From the NCBI GenBank assembly GCA_001465935.1, contig LNKV01000082.1, forward strand, positions 85,200-118,775: a stretch of DNA of 33,576 nt, in the 5' to 3' direction. The notes beneath the pieces are model-generated. The model did no database searches, had not been told where the DNA came from, and saw nothing but the letters and a program-made list of their open reading frames with translations. This document shows, one piece after another, positions 1 to 10,610 of this stretch (position 1 is its first letter; every line of letters begins with the position of its first letter). The DNA is from Clarireedia homoeocarpa (taxonomy: Eukaryota; Ascomycota; Leotiomycetes; Helotiales; Rutstroemiaceae). Position numbers and translations under genes: made by a program.

Positions 1-233
1 TAAATAATAAGAAATCTTATTAAATAATAATTAGAATTATTTTATTATTAAACTTTATTATATTATAATTAATATAATTTATAATAATTAAAAGTAATTA
101 ATTAGAATATTAATATTTTAAATAATATAGAATCTTATTAAATAAAAATTAGAATTGTTTTATTATAACTAGGTTATATAAAAATAAAATACTTTATATA
201 TAATTAAAAGATAATTTTTTTTAAATTTATTGA
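1..233. other. AT-rich block at left edge
   Basis: The sequence is nearly all A and T with no open frame of note, and ends abruptly at about 233 where GC content rises. It resembles the AT-rich blocks at 21.8 and 32.8 kb and is most likely repeat sequence destroyed by RIP. No recognisable transposon ends are visible. Confidence 0.6.
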
Positions 234-422
234 GAGGCCTGTGCAGGAGGTACTCCTGCCAGCTATAAAATTAAGTACAAGTCATACTCCACCCCCGCTC
301 CCCGGATCCGGAACAATAATTCCCCGTATCAATTGCAAACTCGTCCGTAGCCCTCACATCCTCGCCCCTCACCACCCACTCACCCAACCTGCACACCAAA
401 CTCTCTCTCCGAAGCAAGCAAG

Positions 423-1072
423 ATGCCCCTCCCTTTCCCTCAAATAACAGAAGACCCGCAAACCCTCTCCCTAACCCTCCCCAAAGTCGAAGCGGGCGCA
501 AAACCCCACTATCTAGTCTTCTTCGCATCGCTCGTAGAGCCAAGCAACCAGTCATGGTGCGGAGATTGCAGGAATGCTGAGGCGCCGCTGATAAGAAGAT
601 TGGGAGGACAGGTGGTAGAAGAGGGAAGAGCGAAGCTGATTTATGTGGGGGATAGGGAGACGTAAGATGATTTCTTCTATCGTTCTGTCTGTCTATCGTG
701 GGATGAGAGTGTGTGTGAGGTGGCAAGGGGATGTTCATGGGGATGGGAGAGTGTTAACTGCGTGAGGAATGAGAATGCTAATTCTTGTTTTAGATGGAGA
801 AGTACAGAGAAGAGAAATGGGTGGAAGGATGAGCCCTGGGGGGTTGAAAAATTGCCCACTGTGCTGAAGATTACTGGGGAGGTATGTGTCATTCTATTCC
901 TTTCCTTTCTTCCTTTATCCCATTTCTACCAGATTTGTGAATGGCTGCAAAGATGCAGCCGGGTGAGTGGCGAGGGTCATGCTTGAAGCTAATTTTACTA
1001 CAGGGTTGGGAGAAATTGGTCGAGGAGGACTGTTACGATGAGGCAAAGTTGGCGGCGTTTGTGAAGGAATGA
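423..1072 (+). CDS. Thioredoxin-like protein, TXNDC17/DUF953 family
   Basis: Three exons: 423-661, 794-881, 1004-1072, giving 131 residues. The introns are GTAAGA...TAG (662-793) and GTATGT...CAG (882-1003), and phases agree (2, then 0). The active-site motif is W45-C46-G47-D48-C49, the WCxDC form of the TXNDC17 (TRP14) and DUF953 family rather than the WCGPC of classical thioredoxin. The second exon continues the family pattern after 'VGDRE', with LPTVLKITG following, and the third gives WEKLVEEDCYDEAKL. Family members are cytosolic disulfide reductases of about 120-130 residues, so the length is normal. There is no signal peptide. A TATA-like CTATAAAA lies at 263-270. The gene converges on homoaconitase. 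Family assignment is firm; the substrate is unknown. Confidence 0.85.
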
Positions 1073-1528
1073 GAGAAGTTTATTTTAAAACTAGATGGGA
1101 ACGTTTATTTTTTCATATATTTGGAAAACCTTTCGGATGCGCACTCAGGTTTATTTCTCTACTCTGTGTTCGTAAAGTCGAAAATTGCTAGGTCAACCGG
1201 ACAATCTCCCGCATATCAGCATACTTACTCCTCCCATGTGGGTTCCAATTTCATCACAAATTTCTCATCCAAATTATCCTTTTGGTTCAGAAAGTTGAAA
1301 ACCGCGAAAATTTTTATGTGGAATCACAACTGCACCTGGGATGCTTGACTATTAATTAAAGAGGAAAAGAAGTTCATCGAGGACTGATATAGAGGACTAG
1401 AAACATTCACATGGTCATGTAAATGGCGCGGATGCCTGTGTTCAATCATTCCATTCCTTTTGACGGGTGCTATTTCTCTTGTAAATACCTAGTAATCACA
1501 GATTTCAATGTAGCGTTTATTCCAAGTT
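1073..1528. other. Convergent intergenic region
   Basis: This is the space between the 3' ends of the thioredoxin-like gene (+) and homoaconitase (-). It should hold both 3' UTRs. Short open frames here have no recognisable similarity, and no repeat or RNA gene was seen. Confidence 0.6.
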
Positions 1529-4162
1529 TCACTGACTGCTAATTTCCTGCTTGACCCATTTCTCCAGGCCTCCTCTAGCGATGATTTCTTGCACGTTTGG
1601 TGGTAACTCCCCAACCTTCTGGCTCCACTTCTCACCACCTTCACCCTCCTGAACCTCAACCTTACTCCTCCTAACATCCCAAACGAACTTCCACCCGGTT
1701 CTTCTGGTCAAAACCTTCTCTCCCGGTGGCGTTGCTACTTCTGCTGGTTTGGGGGTGTCCAGGCTCTGCTTATTGTGAGTCGGCTCGGTAACCTCCGTCT
1801 TTGGGACCGGCGGGGCAACAGCGAAATGCTCGCGAAGTCTTTGGACGAGACGAGGAACCTCTACACCCATTAAAGCATTGTTGATGCTGTTTCTGGAGAA
1901 GATATTTCCGAAACTACCTGCTACAACCATAGGGATTTTCTTCGCGAGAATAGCAGTAGCAGCTTGTTCCCTAGAACTACCACAACCGAAGTTAAACCCG
2001 GAGACAAGAATGTCGCCTTCGCGGGCAATAGTTCGGAATTCCTTGTCGTAGTTCTCCATGCATACTTCTGCCATTTTCTCAACCGTGACTCCATCCTGGT
2101 AAGTGTATTTACCAGGGTAGATGGCATCTGTGTTAACGTTGTCTGCATCGCAGAAAACAATCTCGCCTTCCACTTTTTCAGGGAAGCCGGGAAGAATCAC
2201 GGTCAGAGTCTCGGTATCTGACTTACCAGTCTCTGATGTAGTGCCAAAAAGACTAGATTCAGCCCCTTCAACGAGCGACTCGGCTTGAGCAATGATTTTG
2301 TCAAGTGCTTCCTCGATGCTCATCACTTTATCTTCCTCAACGTTGCCATTGCCCTCGCCGAGGATAACCTTTTTCACTCCTTCTGGAGCTTCATACCATC
2401 CTGGTCCGCAGATATATCCGTTCAAGGCGCTTGCTGCCACAACTTCGGGACTTGCTAGGTATGCTTTCGCTTCTGTTGATCCCATGCGACCTTTGAAGTT
2501 ACGGTTGCTTGCACTAATACCAACCTCGCCTGGTTCCAAAAGTCCTGTGCCAAGTCCAATGCATGGCCCACATCCAGAAGGAAGTGGCTGAGCACCGGCT
2601 GCGAGTAGGGCTTGCCAGTCGCCAGCAGCCTCGGCAGCTTCTTGTTCCAGGGTCGAAGCGGCGGCGATATAGAAATTGACACTACTAGGGACTTTAGGAA
2701 TAGCTTTATCGGGTGAAGTTTCGGCTGCATCTTTGAAGACTTTAGCAGCGGCAGCGATATCAGAAGCACGTGAATTGGTGCAAGATACAAGGTAAGCTTT
2801 GTCAAGTTTGATCTTCTTGGCTTCGAGATCTCGAATTGGTGTTGCAACTTTGACACTATTAGGTCCCGAAACGTAAGGTGAGAGAGTCGAGAGGTTAAGA
2901 TATAACGATTTAGCGTAAGAAGCTCCTTTGTCGGCTACGAGCTGGTTTTGGATGAGATCGTCAATGCGAGCATGTGTAAACCGCGGCTCCTTGCCATCCT
3001 CGGAGGGAAACATCGCAGCTGTGGTTGCCTTGTATCGTAACCATGCCTCGAGGACCGAATCAATCGGGAATAGTCCAGAAAGAGCGCCCCATTCAGTGGT
3101 CATATTTGCAATTGCAAGTCGATCGTCAATGGGCAGACTGCGCATCGTTTGTTCGGACCCAGTAAACTCAATAGCATGATTGAGAACCTCATCGTTATTG
3201 AAGAGACCGCACAACGCAACGATCACATCTTTCCCCGTAACTCCCACTGGCAAGACACCAGTAAGGGTGACTTTAGCAATAGGGGGGATTTGCCACCACG
3301 TGCGTCCCGTGGCCCAGATACTCGCCGCATCCGTCCGCACCATTGGAGTTCCCAAACATCCAATTCCGCCATACATATTGCTGTGACTGTCCGATGCAAC
3401 TGTAACTGTTCCTGGCCAAGCATATCCATTCTCTACCATGATCTGATGTCCGATTCCACGCCCTGCTGGGTAAAAATCTACTCCTTGTTGTCGCGCAAAC
3501 TCCTCGATTTGTTTGTATTTCTTCAGATTAGTTTCGCTTTTGTTTTGTACATCGTGATCGAGAGTGCAGACGACTTGTTTAGGGTTGTGGATTTTAGTTG
3601 CACCAATAGACATGAATTTCGTAGCGACCGGCCATGAGTTACTGTATTACCTTCAGTAATTCATCCTCAGACGTCAGACGGAGGGGCAGATGAGGAGGAG
3701 ATTCGGAGCAACGAACTTACTCGTGAGTCATGCAGTAATGAGGCGAAAGAGTTACATAGTCTAACTCCACATTTCAGTATCCGTAGAGTGTATGTGACCT
3801 TCTCAAATCGCTGCGGCTGCTTTTGGGAAAGGAATGTTCGTACCTCCAGACTTTACAAATTTGTCTTTCCCAAGCCCGAGGGAATATCGCTGAACAATCT
3901 TCTCGGTAAGCGTCTGCGCAGCTCGAGGAGTGGTCTTTAGGGAGGATAAAATTGTGGAAGAAGATGAATCTTCAGTCTGGGCGTGGAACACATCTTGCCA
4001 ACGTCTTGCTGTCGCGGTGTAGGCCCGATATCCCCCGCGCAGAGCGCCAACTTCATACAAAGGACGGGAAGCCCGAACTCGTAGCCCTTTCGGACCAATT
4101 CTCTATGACAATATTAGATTAGCATCCAACGACTGCTGAACCAGTATACGTACTAATATCAT
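1529..4162 (-). CDS. lys4: Homoaconitase, mitochondrial (lysine biosynthesis)
   Basis: Four exons on the minus strand: 4162-4154, 4102-3844, 3760-3721, 3641-1529; 806 residues. Donors are GTACGT, GTACGA and GTAAGT; acceptors are CATAG, TTAG and ACAG. Phases 0, 1 and 2 agree, and the joins rebuild the aconitase stretch around 'MTHDNSWPV'. The first coding exon is only 9 nt and encodes Met-Ile-Leu, followed by an Arg-rich, acid-poor stretch suited to mitochondrial import. The 4Fe-4S ligands are C390 (VSCTNSR), C460 and C463 (SGCGPCIG). The C-terminal swivel domain carries FGCGSSREQA. The enzyme converts homocitrate/homoaconitate to homoisocitrate in the fungal alpha-aminoadipate route to lysine. 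'GATKIHNP' and overall match favour homoaconitase over aconitase. Length is slightly above the usual 690-780 residues. The 9-nt first exon is the least certain part. Confidence 0.93.
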
Positions 4163-4320
4163 GGCTCAGGAATACATTGAGGATTTGCCAATGAAGAAAA
4201 GAATATGAGTCGCTTTCTCCAGGTTTTTTTTCCTTCGGTGCAGCATATTTCCGCTCCGGCGCGGCAGATTTGTTTCCTAAATCGGCGCCGATGTGATTGG
4301 TTGATTCCAAATCCAGGCAC

Positions 4321-4434
4321 GTCACCGTCGTCACCGTCGTCACTGTCGTCACCGTCGTCACTGTCGTCACCGTCATCACTGTCGTCACCGTCGTCACTGT
4401 CGTCACCGTCGTCACTGTCGTCACCGTCGTCACC
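4321..4434. repeat. 9-bp tandem repeat with alternating C/T
   Basis: About 12.7 copies of the unit GTCACYGTC lie head to tail. Except in the first two and one ATCAC variant, GTCACCGTC and GTCACTGTC alternate strictly, so the true period is 18 bp. The array sits about 160 bp upstream of the homoaconitase start codon, within its promoter or 5' UTR region. Confidence 0.95.
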
Positions 4435-4803
4435 TCAAACTGCATTTAAAAATTGGAATAGCCGTGCAGCGACTTGAGATTGCCTCATATTTTTGGTAAT
4501 TTGTAAAGGGAAAGTCGCTGATCAGCTAGCGAAGGATCAAAGGTACGAGCGTAGCGTTAGGTAGACGTTAGTTGACATGGTCAGGTCTGTTGGCGGCCTT
4601 CTTGAGAAGCCAACTTCGATAACAACGTAGATTTTCCGGTGCAGCATACTATACTTTGGAGGAATTGCCTCGCTCAGAATCATACTCGAAGTTATGAAGG
4701 CGCGGCTCGACCTGTTTGGAACCAGCGCCGTTGCGAGAAATGAGAAAAAACCTACGATTCAATTCTGTCAACTCAAACTCGTCGCATATCGTGTATAAGG
4801 CTA

Positions 4804-4824
4804 GGTGTCTGTTATACAGACACC
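4804..4824. repeat. Perfect 9-bp-arm palindrome
   Basis: GGTGTCTGT and ACAGACACC flank a 3-base centre. It could be a dimeric protein-binding site or a chance hairpin in the UBR gene 3' flank; nothing nearby decides. Confidence 0.5.
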
Positions 4825-5127
4825 AATACCTGCATCTGGTTGCAAGTAAGAATGCTGCAACCGTTTACTTTTGAACAGGTCTATTTTTGGTAGAAGACAT
4901 TTGAATCACAGGAGCATAGATGATCAAGAAATGAAATAGAGGTAATGGATACAAACAGGCGCAATGTACGTGAATATAAAAGAGGCAGCCGTGTATCATT
5001 TTTAGTCACATAGATTCAGTGACAAATGACCTCTGGTTCATTCTCAAGAGATTGACGTGGTTCATGACACTGCTGAATTTTCCAACATATCATACAAAAT
5101 TAAAACTATAATTCATAAGGGTGTCTC

Positions 5128-6825
5128 CTAGTAACCACTCTGTTCCTTTCTTTGATCACCAGATTTGGCACTTTCACCAGCCTCTTTGATAGCCTGCTCA
5201 TCACCCCTCATTTTAGCGAAGTGTTCCTTAATATCCTCTGCACTTATCGCTTGCCCACTCTCAGCAAATTTCTGGAAGAAAGGCTTTAGCTTGTCCTTTA
5301 GGTGGTTATACGCCATCACACCCTCGATTGCTCTCACACGGTCGACGTTCTTCAGAGCACTTTCGCCACGATCATATAAACTTCCGCTGCCAACCGTACT
5401 GCCCCCCCCATCGCCGTCCTCCGAGACAGGCGGCTCGTAAGTTTCTTCTTCTTCGAGAAGCTGAGGGTGTTTCGAGACAAATGGAAAGCAATCCGAGCAA
5501 TGGCAGATATGATCCCTAAAATCAGATGTGAAGAAAATTGACATTTGACCATCGGCAGCTTCGGGAAGACCTTGTACTTTGCAGACGTTTGGCGATCTAG
5601 AACTAGAGTCTTTTGTGCCCTCCGCATCATTATCATCGTTTCTAGCTCGCTTTGATGTTGCAGAAGCAATTGAAACCTCATCATCCTCTGCCTTACGCTT
5701 TTTGGTTCCTGATGACAATGGTGCAAGAAACTCTACTGTCTGTGCAACAATGCCGGTCTCTGGAGATGGTGCCGCGCTTCTTCTGAAGACCGGAGCAAGA
5801 AAGCCAGGAGTGCCAGCATAGCGCTTGATCCACGGATTGGCATCGACGCATTTGTAACAAATGAACCCTTCAAATTCATCCTCTTCAGGGAATCCCGGTG
5901 GCAGAGGTGGATCTTCGTCATCGTCTTCTTCGTGAGCTTCAGTAGCATTTGTATTTGGCGCAGCGTTTATGGACTGTTGTTGTGCCTCCGCATCTTCCGT
6001 CGATTCTTTCACGGCAGACTCTGCAACTTCGGTGATAGATTCAAGCAACCCTTCATTCTTTTGTTTCCTAGGAGTACCCTTCTTGCTTAAATTCTCGTAC
6101 CAATCCGGCCCAAGACCAGAAATACAGCCAGAATGCCACCAGTCTTCTCCACAACCTCCGTCATCTGCAGTACCAAGACCAAGACATTGAAACATTGTAC
6201 CTTTCTGCTTATTAGGGTCATAGTCGCATTCGCAGCCACAAAATCGATTTCTGAAGTTTTGATTGTACTTATTGTTAGGCTCAGGTAGCTCCGAGTGCAC
6301 GCCACCTTTTGTATTCGTGTCTGGGTTGATGCGCAGGCTACACGGTGAGGTTGGCGGGAGGCGCGTTGTGCCGCAGTCGCATGTGAAATTTCTCTTGTTA
6401 AACAACTCCACCAGAGTGTGGTCGCCATGACACGAAACCGAACATGAATAGCAAACACCGGCGGGAGTATAAGGACCAGTAACATCAGCGGGAGGGGGAT
6501 TGCAAGTCAAGCAAGCAAATATACTCTGTCGAAGTGACCCCAGAGGTTTTGTGCAGTTGTCAATGCTCTGTGTTCGCGCAAAGAGTTAGCGATTGGAAAT
6601 TGAGCACAGAGAGTATGCTTACATATGGTAGAACTTCTCGCGCGTCTGCTTCAAGTTGCAACTGAGAATTGATAAAGCTAGGAGCTTGGCTTAGCTTTCA
6701 AATCCAATCATATATGACTTCGCGACATACTCAGCTGCTGTGTGGGAATCATCAGACTTTTGGGATGAGAAACTCTGGCTTCGACCGACGCCAAGCTTCG
6801 TTGATTCCGGGATTTCTGATTCCAT
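5128..6825 (-). CDS. UBR-box/PHD protein, Mlo2/UBR7 family (putative E3 ligase)
   Basis: Three exons on the minus strand: 6825-6731, 6677-6623, 6567-5128; 529 residues. Introns are GTATGT...CTAG and GTAAGC...ACAG, and the joins recreate the family's N-terminal stretch 'QLQLEADAREVLPY' followed by 'SIDNCTKPLGSLRQS'. The UBR box (about residues 55-125) has the dense Cys/His series including CLTC, CYSCSVSCHGDH and CDCG. A PHD-like finger follows (about 149-300), with FCGCECDYD, CGEDWWHSGC and ICYKC, interrupted by a long acidic, proline-rich loop. A C-terminal Cys/His cluster HICHCSDC precedes a helical tail. This architecture matches fission yeast Mlo2 and animal UBR7, which act on chromatin or in N-degron-like recognition; the exact substrate is unknown. 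It is divergent from MCM2 with a 346-bp shared upstream region. The start codon is the first ATG in the joined frame. Confidence 0.88.
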
Positions 6826-7171
6826 GATAATGGAATTGTGTTGACAATTGATAGAAGCACAAATTGCGATTTTCAACCTGTCATCTTTGGGCGTACAATA
6901 TAGTGAACCAGTGGAATATAGTGAACCAGTGGGAAAGCTGATAGCCTTCTCATAGAAGCACTTTACGCGAAAGCTCTTTTTGGCTTAGTGTGATCGCGTG
7001 CACCAGGCAACGCGTTATGAACGGAAGATTAGCAGATATTTTACGCGCCTTCGTTCTATCCCTTCTTTCAACTAAATCAACGTTTATGCAGACATATATG
7101 TATCCATTTTCATATCCACCTTCGTTAGTGTATGAAAATTCACACTTGATAACACAAGACTTTCACACAAA
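6826..7171. promoter_or_regulatory. Divergent promoter with ACGCG cell-cycle motifs
   Basis: This region lies between the start codons of the UBR/PHD gene (-) and MCM2 (+). Three ACGCG cores occur at 6965-6969, 7010-7014 and 7043-7047; the middle one is a full MCB site ACGCGT (7010-7015). In yeasts the MBF factor binds such sites to switch on G1/S genes, MCM genes included. Binding here is inferred from motif and gene identity. A direct 18-bp duplication lies at 6897-6932. Confidence 0.55.
6897..6932. repeat. 18-bp direct duplication
   Basis: Two exact adjacent copies of an 18-bp unit (AATATAGTGAACCAGTGG) lie 72-107 bp upstream of the UBR/PHD start codon. This may be a recent slippage duplication or a doubled binding site. 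Confidence 0.9.
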
Positions 7172-9941
7172 ATGAGGTATGCATGATATTTACGTTGTCT
7201 GACCTATGTTCCGCAAATCCATTTCGCTCCTGAAGAGGTTTAACTGACACAAAATATTAGTTCTCCATTGAGAAATAACATGTCTTCTGCGAACCGCGGT
7301 GTTGGTGGCAGCCGAAACCGTCGCAAGCGCTCCAGAGAGCCAGACGATGATCTCCTTGGTGCCCCCGCTGCATCTAGCCCTCCTGGCGATTTCAGATCAT
7401 CTCCTCCAGCGCCAATCCGACATGGTGTTGATGATGACGACGATGATGATATGGAGGATGATGTAGAAATAGCTGCTGATATTGATGACATCGATGAATT
7501 GGCAGAAGACGAGGACGGAATTGATCTTTTCGGAGGAAACTACGAAAGAGATTACAACACACGAGATAATACAAATTACGAGGGGGCTGATATTGATGAT
7601 GAAGGCGATTACGAAGAACTGGATGCGGCAGCTAGGAGACAACTTGAGGCTCGGCTGAACCGTAGAGATCGCGAATTAGCAAGGCAACGTCGAATGCCCG
7701 CGGCATTCTTGCAGGATGAGGATGACGAAGGCGATCTTGATTTGATGAACCAGCCAAGACGCAGACGCCATCATTACGACGAGGACGAAGATGAAGATAT
7801 GGCAGACGACATTATGGAAGAAGAGCTATCTCTCGAAACACTGCAAGACGTCAAATCTTCAAGTCTCGTCGAATGGATTGCTACACCGTCGGTGCAAAGA
7901 ACAATTAGGAGGGAATTTAAAGCTTTCTTAACAGAGTACACGGACGACCATGGAGTCTCGGTGTACGGAAGTCGAATTAAAACACTTGGAGAGATCAACG
8001 CAGAGTCTCTTGAAGTTTCATACGATCACTTGTCTGCATCAAAAGCTATCCTCGCATATTTTCTGGCAAATGCGCCAGGCGAGATGCTGTTGCTGTTTGA
8101 CGAAGTCGCTATGGAAGTCACTCTTTTGCATTACAACGACTACCGACAAATTCACTCCGAAATCCATGTTCGTATTACCGATTTGCCAGTTCACTATACT
8201 CTCCGACAACTTCGTCAGACCCATCTAAATTGTCTGGTTCGGGTCAGTGGTGTAGTCACTCGCCGCACTGGTGTATTTCCACAACTCAAATATGTTATGT
8301 TTGATTGTACAAAATGTGGCACAAGACTTGGTCCCTTCCAACAAGAGTCCAATGTCGAAGTCAAAATCTCTTTCTGTTCTAACTGTCAATCCCGTGGTCC
8401 CTTCAATGTCAATTCGGAAAAGACCGTCTATCGCAATTACCAAAAATTGACCCTTCAAGAATCACCTGGTACTGTACCTGCTGGTCGCCTCCCTCGGCAC
8501 CGAGAAGTCATTCTTTTATGGGACCTTATTGACAAAGCTAAGCCTGGGGAGGAGATTGAGGTTACGGGTGTTTACCGCAACAACTATGATGCTCAATTAA
8601 ATAATCGCAACGGCTTTCCTGTTTTTGCAACTATTCTCGAAGCCAACAACGTCGTCAAGTCCCATGACCAACTAGCCGGCTTCAGACTCACCGAAGAAGA
8701 TGAACACGAAATCCGAGCTCTTTCCCGCGACCCACAAATTGTGGATAAGATCATCCACTCCATTGCACCGAGTATTTATGGTCACACAGACATCAAAACA
8801 GCCGTTGCCCTATCACTATTTGGTGGAGTTGCCAAAGTTGCCCAAGGCAAACATCACATTCGTGGGGATATCAACGTATTACTGCTGGGTGACCCAGGAA
8901 CAGCAAAATCGCAGGTTCTCAAGTATGTTGAAAAGACCGCCCATCGGGCTGTATTCGCTACAGGTCAAGGTGCCAGTGCCGTGGGTCTTACTGCCAGTGT
9001 GCGTAAAGACCCACTCACTAGCGAATGGACATTGGAGGGTGGTGCGTTGGTGCTTGCGGATAGAGGTACCTGCCTCATTGACGAATTCGACAAAATGAAT
9101 GACCAGGATCGAACGTCCATTCACGAAGCTATGGAGCAGCAAACAATCTCCATCTCAAAGGCAGGTATTGTGACCACCTTGCAGGCTAGATGTGGTATCA
9201 TTGCTGCGGCAAATCCTATTGGTGGACGATATAACTCAACTATTCCATTCTCACAGAATGTTGAGCTTACAGAACCCATTTTGTCTCGTTTCGACATTCT
9301 CTGCGTTGTCCGCGACACTGTCGACCCAGCAGAGGATGAACGTCTTGCAAGATTCGTCGTCGGATCTCATGGACGTTCTCATCCAGGAACTCAGCCTTTG
9401 GACGAGAATCAAGCGTCAATGGAGTCAGAACATGACTCTGAGATGCGTGATAGCGCTGTGAATGGTGGCGAGCCCAAGCAAGAAGGCGAAATTAAGCAGG
9501 AATTGCTTCGCAAGTACATTCTATATGCTCGAGAGAAATGTAGTCCCAAACTTTACAACATCGACGAAGAGAAGGTTTCCAAACTGTTCGCAGACATGAG
9601 AAGAGAGTCTTTGGCCACAGGGGCTTATCCAATCACCGTAAGTTCAATGATTAACCTTTGCATTGATATCTTCTGACATATTCTAGGTCCGTCACCTTGA
9701 AGCTATCATGCGAATCAGTGAAGCTTTCTGCAGAATGAGGCTTTCTGAATATGTCTCTTCGCAAGACATCGATCGAGCTATTGCAGTCACCATTGAGTCA
9801 TTTGTTGGCAGTCAGAAAGTTAGTTGCAGGAAAGCACTTGCACGTGCATTTGCCAAATACACACTGGCTAGACCTGGCGGCGGTAGAAGGAATAGAAACA
9901 TGGAAAGAGGACAGAGGACAGCTACGGCTACTATGGCTTAG
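7172..9941 (+). CDS. mcm2: MCM2, replicative DNA helicase subunit
   Basis: Three exons: 7172-7176, 7261-9637, 9687-9941; 878 residues. The first coding exon is 5 nt (ATGAG), joined through GTATGC...TTAG to give 'MSSPLRNNMSSANRG'; an in-frame ATG at 7280 could serve as an alternative start. The last intron is GTAAGT...CTAG. The acidic, serine-rich N-terminus is typical of MCM2 and is the region that binds histones and is phosphorylated by Cdc7-Dbf4 in other species. A C4 zinc finger (CTKC...CSNC) lies near residues 350-380. The AAA+ core has Walker A GDPGTAKS (about 544), Walker B CLIDEFDKM (about 605) and the arginine-finger motif SRFD (about 676). Length is normal. It works in the MCM2-7 ring at replication origins. 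An acidic insert near 'MESEHDSEMRD' in the C-terminal third looks like an ordinary linker. Confidence 0.97.
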
Positions 9942-10610
9942 TAATTTTGTACCCTATCTATATCTTTTGCAAGGAGTTGTGGATACGCTTGCCTATCGAG
10001 CCTATGTATGGATACACCAATTACGAGATAATGAACATGTGATTAATCTCCTCGGCCCAGCTGTAACAGTGCCACTATTTTACAAGTGGCTTCTACTGGC
10101 GACTGGCGACTGGCGACTCAACAGAGCTAGCCACGAGCAATCTGATATCTATTGTACTATCCAAGCACGGACATCCACGTTAGTAATTCTCCCGACTATT
10201 TGCCGTATCCACTCTCGCCACTGAATGTGCAGGAAGCATCCCCACAACTGCATAAGCCCCATTTAAACGATGATTCAACCCCACGTACTCATATCAGATC
10301 GAGAATGGAAGACCTGCCTCCGGTCAATTTGCCGACGTTTCTCCGACGTTTACCCAGCCCTTGTTCCTTCTATACCAATTATCGCCCTGGGATACGTTGT
10401 GAAGCCTTGCCAACTGCGGACAATCACATCTTCCGAAGAGCAAGAGTAGGCCGGTGGTGCAGGCCGGAAGTTCCATGACATTCATGACCCCCTCGGTCCT
10501 TCCCTGTTGGGTATAACAGCAAAATATGATATAATACCGATTTCCCTTTGATCTTTCTCACCATAGACGTTGTATTTGGGATACACGGAGTTTCATGTTA
10601 GAACATCAAG
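9942..10610. other. Intergenic region between MCM2 and beta-glucosidase
   Basis: This should hold the MCM2 3' UTR and the beta-glucosidase promoter. Three copies of a 7-bp unit ACTGGCG lie at about 10095-10115. Open frames crossing the region have no recognised similarity. No RNA gene was seen. Confidence 0.5.

Larger units (their letters stand above)
4163..5127. other. Intergenic region upstream of homoaconitase
   Basis: This region lies upstream of the homoaconitase start and downstream of the UBR/PHD gene, so it should contain the homoaconitase promoter and the UBR gene 3' UTR. Besides the 9-bp tandem repeat (4321-4434) and a palindrome (4804-4824) I see no gene. Open frames over the tandem repeat are simple Ser-Pro or Val-Thr repeats and are not genes. 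Confidence 0.6.

Noticed and set aside
271..892. 155-codon minus-strand frame over the thioredoxin-like gene
   Set aside because: The plus strand gives a complete three-exon gene with a WCxDC motif; the minus frame is low-complexity.
1921..3429. Several open frames opposite and alongside homoaconitase
   Set aside because: They overlap a well-supported coding exon and lack any recognisable motif.
3724..3730. Perfect TGAGTCA, the Gcn4/CpcA site, in homoaconitase
   Set aside because: It lies inside coding exon 3, where the bases encode conserved Met-Thr-His, so the match is explained by the protein.
4119..4477. Open frames of Val-Thr or Ser-Pro repeats on both strands
   Set aside because: They are translations of the 9-bp tandem repeat with no start or splice context.
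7240..9461. Antisense and shifted frames across MCM2
   Set aside because: They are shadows of the MCM2 coding sequence; the Ser- and Ile-rich ones mirror its acidic N-terminus.
10095..10115. ACTGGCG x3 as a regulatory site
   Set aside because: Too short and too far from either start codon to support a regulatory claim; likely slippage.
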